A DNA stretch of 64,000 bases, taken from Pedobacter jejuensis. Lineage in GTDB: Bacteria; Bacteroidota; Bacteroidia; Sphingobacteriales; Sphingobacteriaceae. Shown piece after piece: positions 1 to 9,261 of the stretch (within the stretch, counting starts at the first letter, position 1; every line of letters starts with the position of its first letter). The position numbers and the translations under genes were made by a program. The stretch is from contig NZ_RBEE01000004.1 of NCBI RefSeq assembly GCF_003725795.1, positions 62,001 through 126,000 on the forward strand, written 5' to 3'. The notes beneath the pieces are model-generated. The model saw only the letters and a program-made list of their open reading frames with translations. It searched no databases and had not been told where the DNA came from.

Positions 1-1231
1 TTGATAATACGATTGAACCCCAACCGCCACCAAAAGCAGCATCAATAAAACCACCTACAAATCCCAGTAAGCCAATTCTTTTTATCTTTTCGTTTGCCTT
101 TTTTCGTTTGATATTAAATGCTTTCATCAAAATTACACCACCCAAAAACAGTGTGTAAACTGCCACTATCGGCTTTACATATGAACTATAATGTTCTAAT
201 GATGATAAAATAAAAGCACCTAAAACTGCACCAACAATTGCAGGAATAATGAGTATTTTGAATAATTTCCAATTTACATTACCCATTCGGTAATGCATCC
301 AGCCTGCAATACCATTGCTCATTACTTCAGAAATGTGAATGGCCATACTTGCCGATGCAGGCGGCAAACCCATTGCTAATGAGAATGATGCGGTAGTTAC
401 CCCGTACGACATGCCGATGGCACCATCTATCAATGCAAATACAAATCCTGCACCTAAAAACCAATAAAATAATGGGTCGATATTGATTAAGAAAGTTTGA
501 AATTCGGGTTCCGTGTTCCATAAAGAAAAACCAATTGCACCGATTAATAAAATTGATGCCACCCAAATAAGCCACTTAATATTGCGTTCAGCAAAGCTTT
601 TTCGAGGATTGATTAAACTCCGTGTAACCTTATTTAGTTTTTTGACTTTTGCCGAGAAATCGCCGTTTAAAGTTTGGCGCAAAGCACTCATATTTTGTAG
701 CGTTTCGTCTAGTTCTGCTGGCAAACCCTCATTCAAAATCTGTTTTAAACGCTTGGCGATGGTTGGCGATTTTCCATTGGTAGAAATAGCAATTTTTAAA
801 TCGCCTTTCTGCACAATTGAACCCAAGTAGAAATCACATAAATCTGGCTTATCTGCAACATTTATCAGCAAACCTTTTTCATGCGTTACCGCTCTAATTT
901 CTTCGTTTAAAATATTGTTGTTTGTGGCCGCAAAAACAATATCGATGTTTTCCAAATCAGTAACATCAAAACTTTTTTGCTTTATTTTTATTTGAGGAAA
1001 ATTTGCTATTAACGCATAAACCTCTGGCGAAACGTTCTCGGCAACTATGGTAATTTTAGCCTGCTGACTATTATTTACAATCGCCGTTAGCTTCTCCAAA
1101 CCAATATTTCCTGCACCAATTAATAATGTACGCAACTTGTTCAGTTTTACAAAAACCGGAAAAAGCTGATTCCCTTTCTCCTTTTCTGAGAAAGATGCTG
1201 TATCATTAGGTTGGTTAGGCAATACTTGCAT
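1..1231 (-). CDS. Siroheme synthase (CysG N-terminal type) fused to a TauE/SafE permease, C-terminus cut by window edge
   Basis: I translated this by hand: the frame stays open from an ATG at 1229-1231 to the left edge, about 410 residues. Residues ~25-220 look like precorrin-2 dehydrogenase/sirohydrochlorin ferrochelatase, with a dinucleotide-binding GAGNIG at ~39-44 and the family signature NVADKPDLCDFYLG followed by ISTNGKSPTIAKRL. From ~230 a hydrophobic permease part begins (IKWLIWVASILLIGAIGF), with the TauE/SafE-type glycine-rich segments GAGFVFALIDGAIGMSYG and GGFIDAAFGGGWGS. The first half would make siroheme from precorrin-2. The second half belongs to a family that moves sulfite or other sulfur anions across the inner membrane. 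The start overlaps the end of the upstream methyltransferase gene by 17 nt, so the two are probably translationally coupled. Coupling a siroheme enzyme to a sulfur-anion permease in one chain is unusual. The end of the permease is not visible. Confidence 0.85.
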   Translation of the reverse strand, partial: MQVLPNQPNDTASFSEKEKGNQLFPVFVKLNKLRTLLIGAGNIGLEKLTAIVNNSQQAKITIVAENVSPEVYALIANFPQIKIKQKSFDVTDLENIDIVFAATNNNILNEEIRAVTHEKGLLINVADKPDLCDFYLGSIVQKGDLKIAISTNGKSPTIAKRLKQILNEGLPAELDETLQNMSALRQTLNGDFSAKVKKLNKVTRSLINPRKSFAERNIKWLIWVASILLIGAIGFSLWNTEPEFQTFLINIDPLFYWFLGAGFVFALIDGAIGMSYGVTTASFSLAMGLPPASASMAIHISEVMSNGIAGWMHYRMGNVNWKLFKILIIPAIVGAVLGAFILSSLEHYSSYVKPIVAVYTLFLGGVILMKAFNIKRKKANEKIKRIGLLGFVGGFIDAAFGGGWGSIVLS

Positions 1232-1985
1232 ATTGTTTTACTAATTTTTTAAATGATGGATGTAAAGAAACCACTTCACCAAAAATTAAAAGTGCGGGCG
1301 CTTTAATGTTGTTTTGCTGAACCAAACTCTCGATGGTTTCTACCACGCCAACCACTAATTTCTCATCTTCCGAAGAACCATTTTGAATTACCGCTGCAGG
1401 CAAATGATGTCTTCCTGCGGCTTTAAAAATCTCAACGATTTTCGCCAATTTTTTCAAACCCATTAATACTAAAACCGTTGCATTTGATTCTGCTGCCTGA
1501 TAAATATCGTTAGAGACTTCGCCAGATGTAGTTGTACCTGTAATTACCCAAAAACTCTCGCTCAATCCACGGTGTGTAACGGGGATTTGTTGTAAACCTG
1601 GAACACCGATTGAACTCGAAATACCCGGAATCACATCCACCGGAATGCTGTAAGATGCCGCATAATCCAATTCCTCATATCCTCTGCCGAAAACAAATGG
1701 GTCGCCACCTTTTAGGCGTACCACATGCCCATAATTCAAGGCGTAATCAATCATCAGTTTATTAATCGTTTCTTGTGGATAAGAATGTTCTCCAGAACGC
1801 TTGCCAACGTAAACTTTTATGGCCTCAGCTGGAGCATGTTCTAATAAGGCCTCATTGGTTAAGGCATCATACAATACCACATCTGCTGCTTGCAAAGCTT
1901 TAACACCTTTCAAGGTCAGCAAATCCGGGTCACCCGGACCAGCACCTAAAAGCGTAATTTTTGATTCTTTATTTTGATTAACCAT
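1215..1985 (-). CDS. cobA: Uroporphyrinogen-III C-methyltransferase (SUMT)
   Basis: 256 residues, the normal size for a single-domain SUMT. It methylates uroporphyrinogen III at C2 and C7 with S-adenosylmethionine to give precorrin-2, the substrate of the siroheme synthase encoded next. The tetrapyrrole methylase signatures are clear: GAGPGDPDLLTLKG (residues 14-27), RLKGGDPFVFGRGYEE (90-105) and VIPGISSS (~118-125) followed by IPVTHRG. It sits between the sulfite reductase gene upstream and the siroheme/TauE fusion, which it overlaps by 17 nt. The set supplies siroheme to the reductase. Lack of adjacent cobalamin genes argues for siroheme rather than B12 as its purpose. The same family is also called cysG C-domain or sumT. 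Confidence 0.95.
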   Translation of the reverse strand: MVNQNKESKITLLGAGPGDPDLLTLKGVKALQAADVVLYDALTNEALLEHAPAEAIKVYVGKRSGEHSYPQETINKLMIDYALNYGHVVRLKGGDPFVFGRGYEELDYAASYSIPVDVIPGISSSIGVPGLQQIPVTHRGLSESFWVITGTTTSGEVSNDIYQAAESNATVLVLMGLKKLAKIVEIFKAAGRHHLPAAVIQNGSSEDEKLVVGVVETIESLVQQNNIKAPALLIFGEVVSLHPSFKKLVKQYASIA

Positions 1986-1993
1986 AGTTTTTT

Positions 1994-2073
1994 AATTATT
2001 GAATTTTGAATGACTGGATGAGTGAATTCTTTAATAACTAATTATTGAATTTTGAATGAGTGGATGAGTGAAT
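1994..2073. repeat. Two 34-bp direct repeats
   Basis: Two copies (1994-2027 and 2040-2073) start 46 bp apart and differ at one base. They lie between the sulfite reductase stop and the SUMT start. Further short repetitive tracts rich in CAATC and TCTCTAATTC follow to ~2170. No coding content. They look like a local slippage-type duplication. Confidence 0.8.
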
Positions 2074-2141
2074 GTTCTTATAGCGATTTGCATACATTAT
2101 ATAATTCTCTCAATCACTCATTCTATCAATCATTAATTCTA

Positions 2142-4235
2142 TCAATCTCTAATTCTCTCATTTCTCTTTCCCTTAATCTGATTCAAAAATGCCTCAGCTT
2201 CATTAAAATATTTTTGCGCAAATTCTGCAGTAGGTTCGTTCTTGTTAATTTGTAAAACCAAATCTGAAAAGTTAGTCGATAAATTAAACTCCCCTGTTTC
2301 CACATAGTGATTATCAAATTCTCTGATTACGCCAACCTGAGTGCTGCTGTTCACACCTTTATCTAAAAGCAAAGATTTTGCTGCGCTAACGAAAGTGCTG
2401 TAAGTATGATAAATTGCATCAGCGTAAGCACCATTTTCTAAATTTTGCTTTGCCCAACCGAATTTCTCATCAGCCTCTAGCAGCAATGTAGCCACCAAAT
2501 CAATGACTACCCCAGCACATTCCCCAACACCAATTGCAGTAACAAACTGCTCTACATGACCCCAATCCACAAATTCTTCCTGTTGAAGATTGGTTAAATC
2601 GGCCAAAGGTTTTAGCAACTGATAAAAATGGTCTTTACCCTTTCTATCATAATATTGATGGAAGTTTTCGTTCTCTTCATTGTTCGCTTTAAAATCATTC
2701 AAAATGAAATGCAAAACGCTTGTTGCTCTTTTTGATGGAACTTTGATTACCCGTTCTGCTACTCTACCCACTCCATTTCCAACCGTTCCACCGCCAAGCA
2801 TAACCTGCACTGCCGGAACAACTTTACCTTCGGCTTTTACCGAGCTTCCATGAAAACCAATCTCTGCCAAACCATGCTGACCGCAAGAATTCATGCAACC
2901 ACTGATTTTTATTTTGATGTTTTTTTCATAAATAAATTCAGGGAAATCTGTATAAATCACATCTTCTAAAATCTCGGCTAAAGTCATAGAGTTGGAGATG
3001 CCCAAATTACAAGTATCTGTTCCAGGGCAGGTTGTGATATCTGCCAAACTATCAAACCCTGCTGTAGTAAAACCAATTTTATTTAAGGCTACATATAAAG
3101 AAGGCAAAGCCTCTTCTCTTACATATTTTAAAAGCAAACCCTGGTTTTGCGTAATTCTGATTTCATCGGCAACGTAAGGCTTAATGGCCTCAACAAAAGC
3201 TCTGGCCTTATCGGTTTTGATATCGCCAACCTGAACTTTTACATAAACGGCATAAAAGCCATCTTGCTTTTGCGCCACAACATTCGTTGCCGACCAATGT
3301 TTGTAATGCGTTTCGTTTAGAATGTCAACCGCTCCGTAGTTTTGTTCCAAAGGTAACTCTGGTTGAGGAACGGTATCTGTATCTATTTTAAAGGTTTTCA
3401 CTTTATTGGCAATTCGTTCTTCGGCAACCAAACGCAAAACCTCTTCCAAACCCAATTTTTGAACTAAATATTTTAAGCGGGCTTTATTTCTATTGCTACG
3501 TTCGCCATAACGGTCGAATACGCGTAATACTGATTCTGTGAAAGAAATAAGCTGGTCTTCAGGTAAAAAATCGTGAATAGCATTGGCTAAAAATGGTTGA
3601 GCACCTAAACCGCCTGCAAATAAAACCTTAAAGCCACGCTCACCATTTTCGTTTATTTTTGGGATAAAACCCAAATCGTGGATATAACTGAAAGCGGTGT
3701 CTTTATCACTGGAAGAGAAAGAAATTTTAATCTTTCTGCCCATTTCCTGGCAAATCGGGTTGCGCAAAAAATACTTGAAAACGGCATGTGCATAAGGAGA
3801 AACATCAAAAGGTTCATCTTTATCGATGCCCGAATTTGGCGATGCCGTTACATTACGAACTGTGTTGCCACAAGCTTCACGAAGTGTAATATCATCCTGC
3901 TCCAGTTTAGCCCAAAGCTCTGGCGTTTTATCTAAACTTACATAATGCAATTGAATATCCTGACGGGTTGTTAGGTGCAAATTGCCGCTACCATATTCAT
4001 CAGCAATATCAGCAATGCGTAATAATTGCTTAAAAGTTACCTTTCCAAATGGCAATTTAATGCGAATCATCTGTACACCTGGCTGTCTCTGACCATAAAC
4101 TCCGCGGGCTAAGCGTAAACTTCTAAATTTCTCATCGTGGATGGTTCCATCACGAAAAGCTTTTATCTTGTTCTCTAAGTCAATAATGTCCTGCTCGACG
4201 ATATTGTTTTCGAGTTCTGTTCTGAAACTTTGCAT
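2142..4235 (-). CDS. Siroheme-dependent sulfite (or nitrite) reductase with C-terminal HEPN-like domain
   Basis: 697 residues. The first ~560 have the two-repeat architecture of ferredoxin-type sulfite/nitrite reductases. The 4Fe-4S/siroheme cysteines are seen as TTCPGTDTCNLG (~residues 400-411) and SGCMNSCGQHG (~446-456). The reaction is six-electron reduction of sulfite to sulfide (or nitrite to ammonia) in the cytoplasm. The neighbouring SUMT, siroheme synthase and sulfur-type permease favour sulfite. Residues ~565-697 are not part of the usual reductase: they are all-helical and resemble a HEPN domain (AYADAIYHTYSTFVSAAKSLL, then VGVIREFDNHYV). No flavoprotein subunit is visible in the window, so the electron donor is probably ferredoxin or encoded elsewhere. 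Transcription starts upstream of a ~150-nt leader that contains a hairpin (see 4257-4285). Confidence 0.88.
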   Translation of the reverse strand: MQSFRTELENNIVEQDIIDLENKIKAFRDGTIHDEKFRSLRLARGVYGQRQPGVQMIRIKLPFGKVTFKQLLRIADIADEYGSGNLHLTTRQDIQLHYVSLDKTPELWAKLEQDDITLREACGNTVRNVTASPNSGIDKDEPFDVSPYAHAVFKYFLRNPICQEMGRKIKISFSSSDKDTAFSYIHDLGFIPKINENGERGFKVLFAGGLGAQPFLANAIHDFLPEDQLISFTESVLRVFDRYGERSNRNKARLKYLVQKLGLEEVLRLVAEERIANKVKTFKIDTDTVPQPELPLEQNYGAVDILNETHYKHWSATNVVAQKQDGFYAVYVKVQVGDIKTDKARAFVEAIKPYVADEIRITQNQGLLLKYVREEALPSLYVALNKIGFTTAGFDSLADITTCPGTDTCNLGISNSMTLAEILEDVIYTDFPEFIYEKNIKIKISGCMNSCGQHGLAEIGFHGSSVKAEGKVVPAVQVMLGGGTVGNGVGRVAERVIKVPSKRATSVLHFILNDFKANNEENENFHQYYDRKGKDHFYQLLKPLADLTNLQQEEFVDWGHVEQFVTAIGVGECAGVVIDLVATLLLEADEKFGWAKQNLENGAYADAIYHTYSTFVSAAKSLLLDKGVNSSTQVGVIREFDNHYVETGEFNLSTNFSDLVLQINKNEPTAEFAQKYFNEAEAFLNQIKGKRNERIRD

Positions 4236-4256
4236 ATTGTGTTGTTAGCTTTATTC

Positions 4257-4285
4257 AAAAAATGCCTCTCTTTAAACGAGAAGCA
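4257..4285 (-). terminator. Hairpin plus U-run in the leader of the sulfite reductase gene (possible attenuator)
   Basis: On the minus strand an 8-bp stem (TGCTTCTC pairing with GAGAGGCA, one G-U type mismatch, 7-nt loop) is followed directly by six T residues. It ends only 22 nt before the reductase ATG. It could terminate read-through from the Rrf2 gene, or act as an attenuator inside the reductase leader. Confidence 0.45.
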
Positions 4286-4396
4286 TCCAATATTTATACC
4301 TATAAATTACCTTATACCCTCACCTACTTTGTTTTAGTACAACAGCGCATCATTTGGGCAACCATATCCTTAGTTATAAATCTGAAGTTCATCTGT

Positions 4397-4415
4397 CAAA
4401 TATATAAAGTATATA
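4397..4415 (-). promoter_or_regulatory. Candidate -7 box and overlapping operator for the sulfite reductase gene
   Basis: On the minus strand TATATTTG (4397-4404) matches the Bacteroidota -7 consensus TAnnTTTG. An overlapping AT palindrome, TATATAAAGTATATA on the plus strand (4401-4415), could be an operator. The divergently neighbouring Rrf2 regulator is the obvious candidate to bind it. No convincing -33 TTTG was found, so this rests on the -7 match and the position. Confidence 0.35.
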
Positions 4416-4469
4416 GGAATAGTCGTAATTTTTGTGAAAAGAATTTTATTGGATTATAAAAATGAGTTT

Positions 4470-4916
4470 TTACAAAATATTTATTTCAGATTTTAAAGTG
4501 TCTTCTCTACCGATAACATCAGCAATGCTAGTTTCGCTAAGAACTTTAAGTGTTGCATCTCTAACGTCGATAAATGCACTTCTAATTCCGCAGGTTTTTT
4601 CATCCACACATTCATCACATTTGTGGTAAAAATTTAAGCTTGCACATGGAACCATGGCAATTGGGCCGTCGGTAACACGCATTACCTGTACCAGTAAGAT
4701 TTCTTCGGGTTTTTTATTTAAGCTGTAACCGCCACCTGCACCTTTTTTACTGTAAAGAAAGCCGGCATTACGTAAATCTAACAGAATTTGCTCTAAGAAT
4801 TTTTTAGGAATATGCTCCTCTTCAGCGATTTTGGAAATTTGCATCGGAGGTTTTTCTAAATTTTTGCCAAGTGCAACGAGTGCTTTAATGGCGTATTTTG
4901 TCTTTTTGGATAGCAT
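4470..4916 (-). CDS. Rrf2-family transcriptional regulator
   Basis: 148 residues, typical for Rrf2/CymR/IscR proteins. The N-terminal winged helix-turn-helix spans ~1-80 (SKIAEEEHIPKKFLEQILLDL as recognition region, then GAGGGYSLNK, the wing). Four cysteines follow at 91, 100, 103 and 109. That is a possible Fe-S or metal/redox site, with a spacing unlike the three-Cys IscR cluster. It lies on the same strand upstream of the sulfite reductase, siroheme and permease genes, so it probably controls sulfur assimilation. What it senses (cysteine level, Fe-S status or other) cannot be read from sequence. A -7-like box lies so close to the ATG that the mRNA may be nearly leaderless. Confidence 0.9.
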   Translation of the reverse strand: MLSKKTKYAIKALVALGKNLEKPPMQISKIAEEEHIPKKFLEQILLDLRNAGFLYSKKGAGGGYSLNKKPEEILLVQVMRVTDGPIAMVPCASLNFYHKCDECVDEKTCGIRSAFIDVRDATLKVLSETSIADVIGREDTLKSEINIL

Positions 4917-4924
4917 ATATCATA

Positions 4925-4932
4925 CAAAGCTA
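4925..4932 (-). promoter_or_regulatory. Candidate -7 box of the Rrf2 regulator gene
   Basis: Minus-strand TAGCTTTG matches TAnnTTTG and lies 8 nt upstream of the ATG. A TTG at 4956-4958 gives a 23-nt spacer, longer than the usual ~19. If it is used, the transcript has almost no leader. Confidence 0.3.
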
Positions 4933-5040
4933 ATAAAAGTAAGTAATAATTAAAACAACGATATATTATTAAACGTTGCAATAGTGCATAATTGCAAAAA
5001 TAGCTAAGTAACTTATCCATAATAGGAAACCGGTATAATA

Positions 5041-6798
5041 ATGCTGAAGAAGATTAAAATATTAAACATAGGAAACCGCGAGATTAGCATCGAATCGAAG
5101 TTGTTTGCGGTACTTTGTTTATGCCTGATTATCATTTCCCTTATTAGCATAGTTTGCAATTTGTTTTTAGGCTTAATTTGGACTATCAATTTATTAATTG
5201 TCTTCTATCTTATTGTTCATTCCTTCTTTTACTTTTATGCCTTAAAAGATAAAGTTTCGGAAAAGGGACGGCTTATTTACTTTATATTTAACTGTATAAC
5301 CATGCTGCCCTCATGGTTTTTAAATGCAGGTTCGCAAGGTTCTACACCTATATTTCTAGTTTTTTACTTGAGTGTTGCTGTACTTTCTCTATCCAAAAAT
5401 TCGAGATTATTATTTATACTATTTTTTATTGCAACTGCAGGTTTGTGTATTGCTTTAGAATATTTATTTCCGGCATTGGTAGTTCCATATCCTAATGAAT
5501 TTGCCAGAAATTTTGATTTAATCCTTTCGTTTTTCATCATTTCATTTATGATGATTTTTATGTTGATTATGTACCGCAATGTTGCAGATTACGAAAGATT
5601 TTTATTAATAAAAAGTACAGAGCGGTTAGAAAATTCTCAACGGAAACTCATCATAGCCAAAGAAGCTGCCGAGGCGGCCACACAAGCCAAATCTACATTT
5701 TTAACAAATATGAGTCATGAAATTAGAACGCCGCTTAACGGGATAATTGGTGCTTCTGAATTGTTAAAAATGAGTAAACTCGATGATGAACAAACGCAAT
5801 TATTAAATACGCTACAAGCCAGTAATAGCATTTTGATTGATGTTGTGAACGATATATTGGATATCTCAAAAATTGAAGCCAATAAAATGGAAATTCATAA
5901 ACATCCATTTAACATAAAGAAAACCCTTCAAGATATTGGTGATGTTGTTAGGCCAATGCTTAAAAACAAAAACCTGAGCTACAATTTAACAATCGATGAA
6001 ACTTTACCTCAAACCATTATTACGGATGAAATTAAATACAAACAAATTATAATTAACCTGCTAAGCAATGCCATTAAATTTACCGAAAAGGGCGAAGTTA
6101 ATTTAATTGTTAAGTATCATCAATCATCTGGAGATGATGTACTTACATCAACAATAAAAGATACAGGAATTGGAATAGAAGATGAAGATATGAACAAGCT
6201 TTTCTTACCCTTTTCTCAGGTAAATCAGTCCATAACCAGAAAGTTTGGTGGTGCAGGTTTAGGACTAGTAATATGCAGTAAGCTTGCAGAAATGATGGGT
6301 GGGAATATTACTGCCAATAGCCAAATTGGAAAAGGCAGCGAGTTCACACTTAGCTTGCCCATTGAGCGTTTAGATATTCTTCCACAGAATATGATGGAAG
6401 ATGTGATAACCAAAACAACTCCAGTATCAGGAATTAAAATTCTTATTGCAGACGATAATGTTTTTAATCAGGTAATAACATCAAAAATGTTGAAAAAATC
6501 GGGCTATGATTTTGATGTGGCAAGCAACGGCTTAGAAGCTTTAGAAAAGATTGAAGATAGCTTCTACAATGTTATTTTAATGGATATGCAAATGCCAGAA
6601 ATGGATGGCGTAACCGCTACAAGAAAGATATTAGAACAATTCGCAAATAAAGATTCGGCGGCACCAATAATAATTGGTTGCAGTGCAAATGTAATGGAAA
6701 GCGATAGAATTGCTTGTTTGAACGCCGGGATGAAAGACTTTTTAGCAAAACCATTTACGCTTGCCGATTTAAGGACGATACTAATCAGATGGACATAG
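5041..6798 (+). CDS. Membrane hybrid sensor histidine kinase with C-terminal receiver
   Basis: 585 residues. Residues ~20-180 hold about six membrane segments (a 6TM-type sensor with little extracytoplasmic loop). A short coiled coil leads into HisKA, with the H-box [12 protein letters not shown] and phospho-acceptor His226. The HATPase domain (~330-445) shows [23 protein letters not shown] and the N-box [14 protein letters not shown]. The C-terminal receiver (~465-585) has acidic pair ADD, phospho-acceptor Asp515 in [13 protein letters not shown] and Lys in AKPF. There is no HPt or output domain, so signal must leave through a partner or the kinase reaction itself. Monocistronic by context. 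The stimulus is unknown. Confidence 0.93.
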   Translation: MLKKIKILNIGNREISIESKLFAVLCLCLIIISLISIVCNLFLGLIWTINLLIVFYLIVHSFFYFYALKDKVSEKGRLIYFIFNCITMLPSWFLNAGSQGSTPIFLVFYLSVAVLSLSKNSRLLFILFFIATAGLCIALEYLFPALVVPYPNEFARNFDLILSFFIISFMMIFMLIMYRNVADYERFLLIKSTERLENSQRKLIIAKEAAEAATQAKSTFLTNMSHEIRTPLNGIIGASELLKMSKLDDEQTQLLNTLQASNSILIDVVNDILDISKIEANKMEIHKHPFNIKKTLQDIGDVVRPMLKNKNLSYNLTIDETLPQTIITDEIKYKQIIINLLSNAIKFTEKGEVNLIVKYHQSSGDDVLTSTIKDTGIGIEDEDMNKLFLPFSQVNQSITRKFGGAGLGLVICSKLAEMMGGNITANSQIGKGSEFTLSLPIERLDILPQNMMEDVITKTTPVSGIKILIADDNVFNQVITSKMLKKSGYDFDVASNGLEALEKIEDSFYNVILMDMQMPEMDGVTATRKILEQFANKDSAAPIIIGCSANVMESDRIACLNAGMKDFLAKPFTLADLRTILIRWT

Positions 6799-6900
6799 AA
6801 GTGTCTATTAATCAACAGATGGTAAAATAAATCCTCATTAGTTCTATAAACCTTATAATCTCTCAATAAAATATAATTTTACATCTTATATTTTATCTTA

Positions 6901-8127
6901 ATGAAGAGAAGATTCAACTTAATACCCATAATAGCAATCGCTGCATTATTTATTTTATTAAACGCTTGTATTTTTTCAGGATTATCAACCATAATAAGTT
7001 CTAAATTATTAACGCCAATTTTTTGGGGCTTTATTGCATTTTTAATAACATCGCTGCTGTTAACCATCCAAAGAATTAAAGGAAGTGGTGGCATGGATAA
7101 GTATTTTCAAATTGCCAGTCATTTATTTTTAACTGTTTTTGTTGCCGAATTAATTTTCGCAGCATTTCTTCTCCTAGGAGATATCTACCGTTTGTTTTTA
7201 AGTTTAACATCAAACTTTCAACCGGAAGGTTTTCATTGGTTTGCAAGAAGCACATACTGGGTAGATTTTGCATTAGTGATGTTTTGTTTAACCGTAGTAC
7301 TTTTTATTTACGGCATAACCCGAGGCAAATATGCTTATCGCGTAATTAAACACACTTTATACTTTGATGATTTACCTGAAAGTTTTAATGGATTTACGCT
7401 AACTCAAATATCTGATGTGCATGCCGGAAGTTTTACAAATCCAAAAGCTGTGCAGAAAGGAATAGATTTAATTAATGCACAAAAGAGCGATTTATTTGTT
7501 TTCACTGGCGATTTGGTGAATAATGCTGCCTCAGAAATTGTTCCATATCTAAAACATTTTTCCCAAATTCAAGCACCCTTCGGGCAGTTTTCTGTTCTTG
7601 GCAATCATGATTATGGCGACTACGTTAAATGGCCAACTGAAGCTGATAAAATCAAAAATTTGCAGCAATTAAAGGCTTATCATGCTGAACTAGGTTTTAA
7701 ATTATTGTTGGATGAACATGTAGAACTCCAAAAAAATGGAGAAAAAATTATACTCGCAGGAGTAGAAAACTGGGGAATTGGTTTTGGCGAACGTGGAGAT
7801 TTGAATAAAGCACTTCAGCACACGCAAAAGAATGATTTTAAAATACTTTTATCACACGATCCATCACATTGGGATGCCAAGGTAAAGCAATTTCCATCGA
7901 AAATTCAGCTTACACTTGCAGGTCATACCCATGGCATGCAATTTGGCATCGAAGCTTTCGGTATAAAATGGAGCCCGGTGAAATACAGGTATAAACATTG
8001 GGCTGGCTTAAAATCAGAAAATAATCGTGTTTTAAATATTAACAGAGGTTTTGGCTTTTTAGGTTTCTCTGGTCGCATTGGTATTTGGCCAGAAATTACA
8101 GTTATAGAATTGAAAAGGAAAGCATAA
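6901..8127 (+). CDS. Membrane-anchored calcineurin-like metallophosphoesterase
   Basis: 408 residues. Three to four N-terminal membrane segments (~5-140) anchor a metallophosphoesterase domain (~160-400). All family motifs are present: SDVHAG (Asp172, His174), FTGDLVNN (Asp204), LGNHDYGD (Asn235, His236), LLSHDP (His319) and AGHTHG (His342, His344). These bind a dinuclear metal centre. The arrangement of membrane anchor plus phosphoesterase resembles the YkuE/YaeI group, which act on membrane lipids or nucleotide-linked lipids. The true substrate is not known. It follows the hybrid kinase gene by ~100 nt on the same strand, but no functional link is evident. Confidence 0.9.
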   Translation: MKRRFNLIPIIAIAALFILLNACIFSGLSTIISSKLLTPIFWGFIAFLITSLLLTIQRIKGSGGMDKYFQIASHLFLTVFVAELIFAAFLLLGDIYRLFLSLTSNFQPEGFHWFARSTYWVDFALVMFCLTVVLFIYGITRGKYAYRVIKHTLYFDDLPESFNGFTLTQISDVHAGSFTNPKAVQKGIDLINAQKSDLFVFTGDLVNNAASEIVPYLKHFSQIQAPFGQFSVLGNHDYGDYVKWPTEADKIKNLQQLKAYHAELGFKLLLDEHVELQKNGEKIILAGVENWGIGFGERGDLNKALQHTQKNDFKILLSHDPSHWDAKVKQFPSKIQLTLAGHTHGMQFGIEAFGIKWSPVKYRYKHWAGLKSENNRVLNINRGFGFLGFSGRIGIWPEITVIELKRKA

Positions 8128-8244
8128 ATTATTTAAGTTGATATTTCATTTTTTGAGATTGCTCCGTAATCAACAATTTAAATTTGTCTCAATTCAAGAG
8201 ATAATTATCTTAATTTACGTCCAAATATTTAGTCACTAAAATTT

Positions 8245-9243
8245 ATGAACACTATAGATTTAACAAACCGCTACGAATCGATGATTTATCGCCGTTGCGG
8301 TAATAGCGGTTTAAAATTACCAGCATTATCTCTTGGCTTATGGCATAATTTCGGGCATGTAAATGTTTACGAAAACAGTAAAAATTTAATTGCAACTGCA
8401 TTTAGCAAAGGAATTACACATTTTGATTTAGCAAACAATTATGGTCCGCCGCCGGGCTCGGCAGAAGAAACTTTCGGCAAAATTCTAAAGGAAAATTTTA
8501 AAAGCTATCGCGATGAAATGATCATATCATCTAAAGCAGGTTATAAGATGTGGGATGGACCTTATGGAGAATGGGGTTCGAAAAAGTATTTGATATCTAG
8601 TTTAGATCAGAGTTTAAAACGCATGAAACTTGATTACGTCGATATTTTCTATCACCATCGTCCTGATCCGGATACGCCTTTAGAAGAAACTATGGCTGCT
8701 TTAAGTTTAATCGTTCAACAAGGTAAAGCATTGTATGTTGGCATATCAAATTATCAAGCACAAGATGCCGAAAAAGCTTTTCGATTACTAAAAGAAATGG
8801 GAACGCCCTGTTTAATTCATCAACCAAAATATTCGATGTTTGAACGTTGGGTTGAAGATGGTTTAATGGATGTTTTAAAAGAACATGGAGTTGGTTGTAT
8901 TCCCTTCTCTCCTCTTGCCCAAGGCTTACTTACTGATAAATATTTACATGGCATTCCTGCAGATTCTAGAGTTGCTACAAGTGGTGTTTTTCTGAATGAA
9001 AAGAATTTAACGCCCGAAAAACTTGCCGTCATATCAAAACTAAACGAAGTTGCTAAATCAAGAAATCAAAAATTGGCTCAAATGGCAATTGCATGGTTAC
9101 TAAAAGATGACCGTGTAACGTCCGTTCTTATCGGTGCGAGTAAATTAGAACAAATTATTGATTCGCTTGAGGGTTTGAATAACATTAGTTTTAGCAGCGA
9201 AGAGTTGAAAGAAATTGATTCAATTTTGGCGGGAAAAAGTTAA
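8245..9243 (+). CDS. Aldo/keto reductase, L-glyceraldehyde-3-phosphate reductase type
   Basis: 332 residues, typical of the YghZ/Gpr-like AKR14 group. The AKR tetrad is visible: Asp61, Tyr66 (DLANNYGPPPGSAEETFG), Lys97 (SSKAGYKMW) and His137 (IFYHHRPDP). NADPH-binding features near the C-terminus include IPFSPLAQGLLTDKYL and VLIGASKLEQI. The N-terminal MIYRRCGNSGLKLPALSLGLW is characteristic of this subgroup. It would reduce small aldehydes such as methylglyoxal or L-glyceraldehyde 3-phosphate in the cytoplasm. Flanked by its own terminator. Confidence 0.9.
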   Translation: MNTIDLTNRYESMIYRRCGNSGLKLPALSLGLWHNFGHVNVYENSKNLIATAFSKGITHFDLANNYGPPPGSAEETFGKILKENFKSYRDEMIISSKAGYKMWDGPYGEWGSKKYLISSLDQSLKRMKLDYVDIFYHHRPDPDTPLEETMAALSLIVQQGKALYVGISNYQAQDAEKAFRLLKEMGTPCLIHQPKYSMFERWVEDGLMDVLKEHGVGCIPFSPLAQGLLTDKYLHGIPADSRVATSGVFLNEKNLTPEKLAVISKLNEVAKSRNQKLAQMAIAWLLKDDRVTSVLIGASKLEQIIDSLEGLNNISFSSEELKEIDSILAGKS

Positions 9244-9261
9244 AAGGGAACACATTCAAAC

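Noticed and set aside
2052..2255. Plus-strand frame of 67 codons over the 3' end of the sulfite reductase
   Set aside because: It overlaps a well-supported gene and reads through Ser/Leu-rich simple repeats.
4236..4470. SAM or other known sulfur riboswitch in the reductase leader
   Set aside because: No SAM-I or SAM-II signature bases are visible; only a simple hairpin with a U-run.
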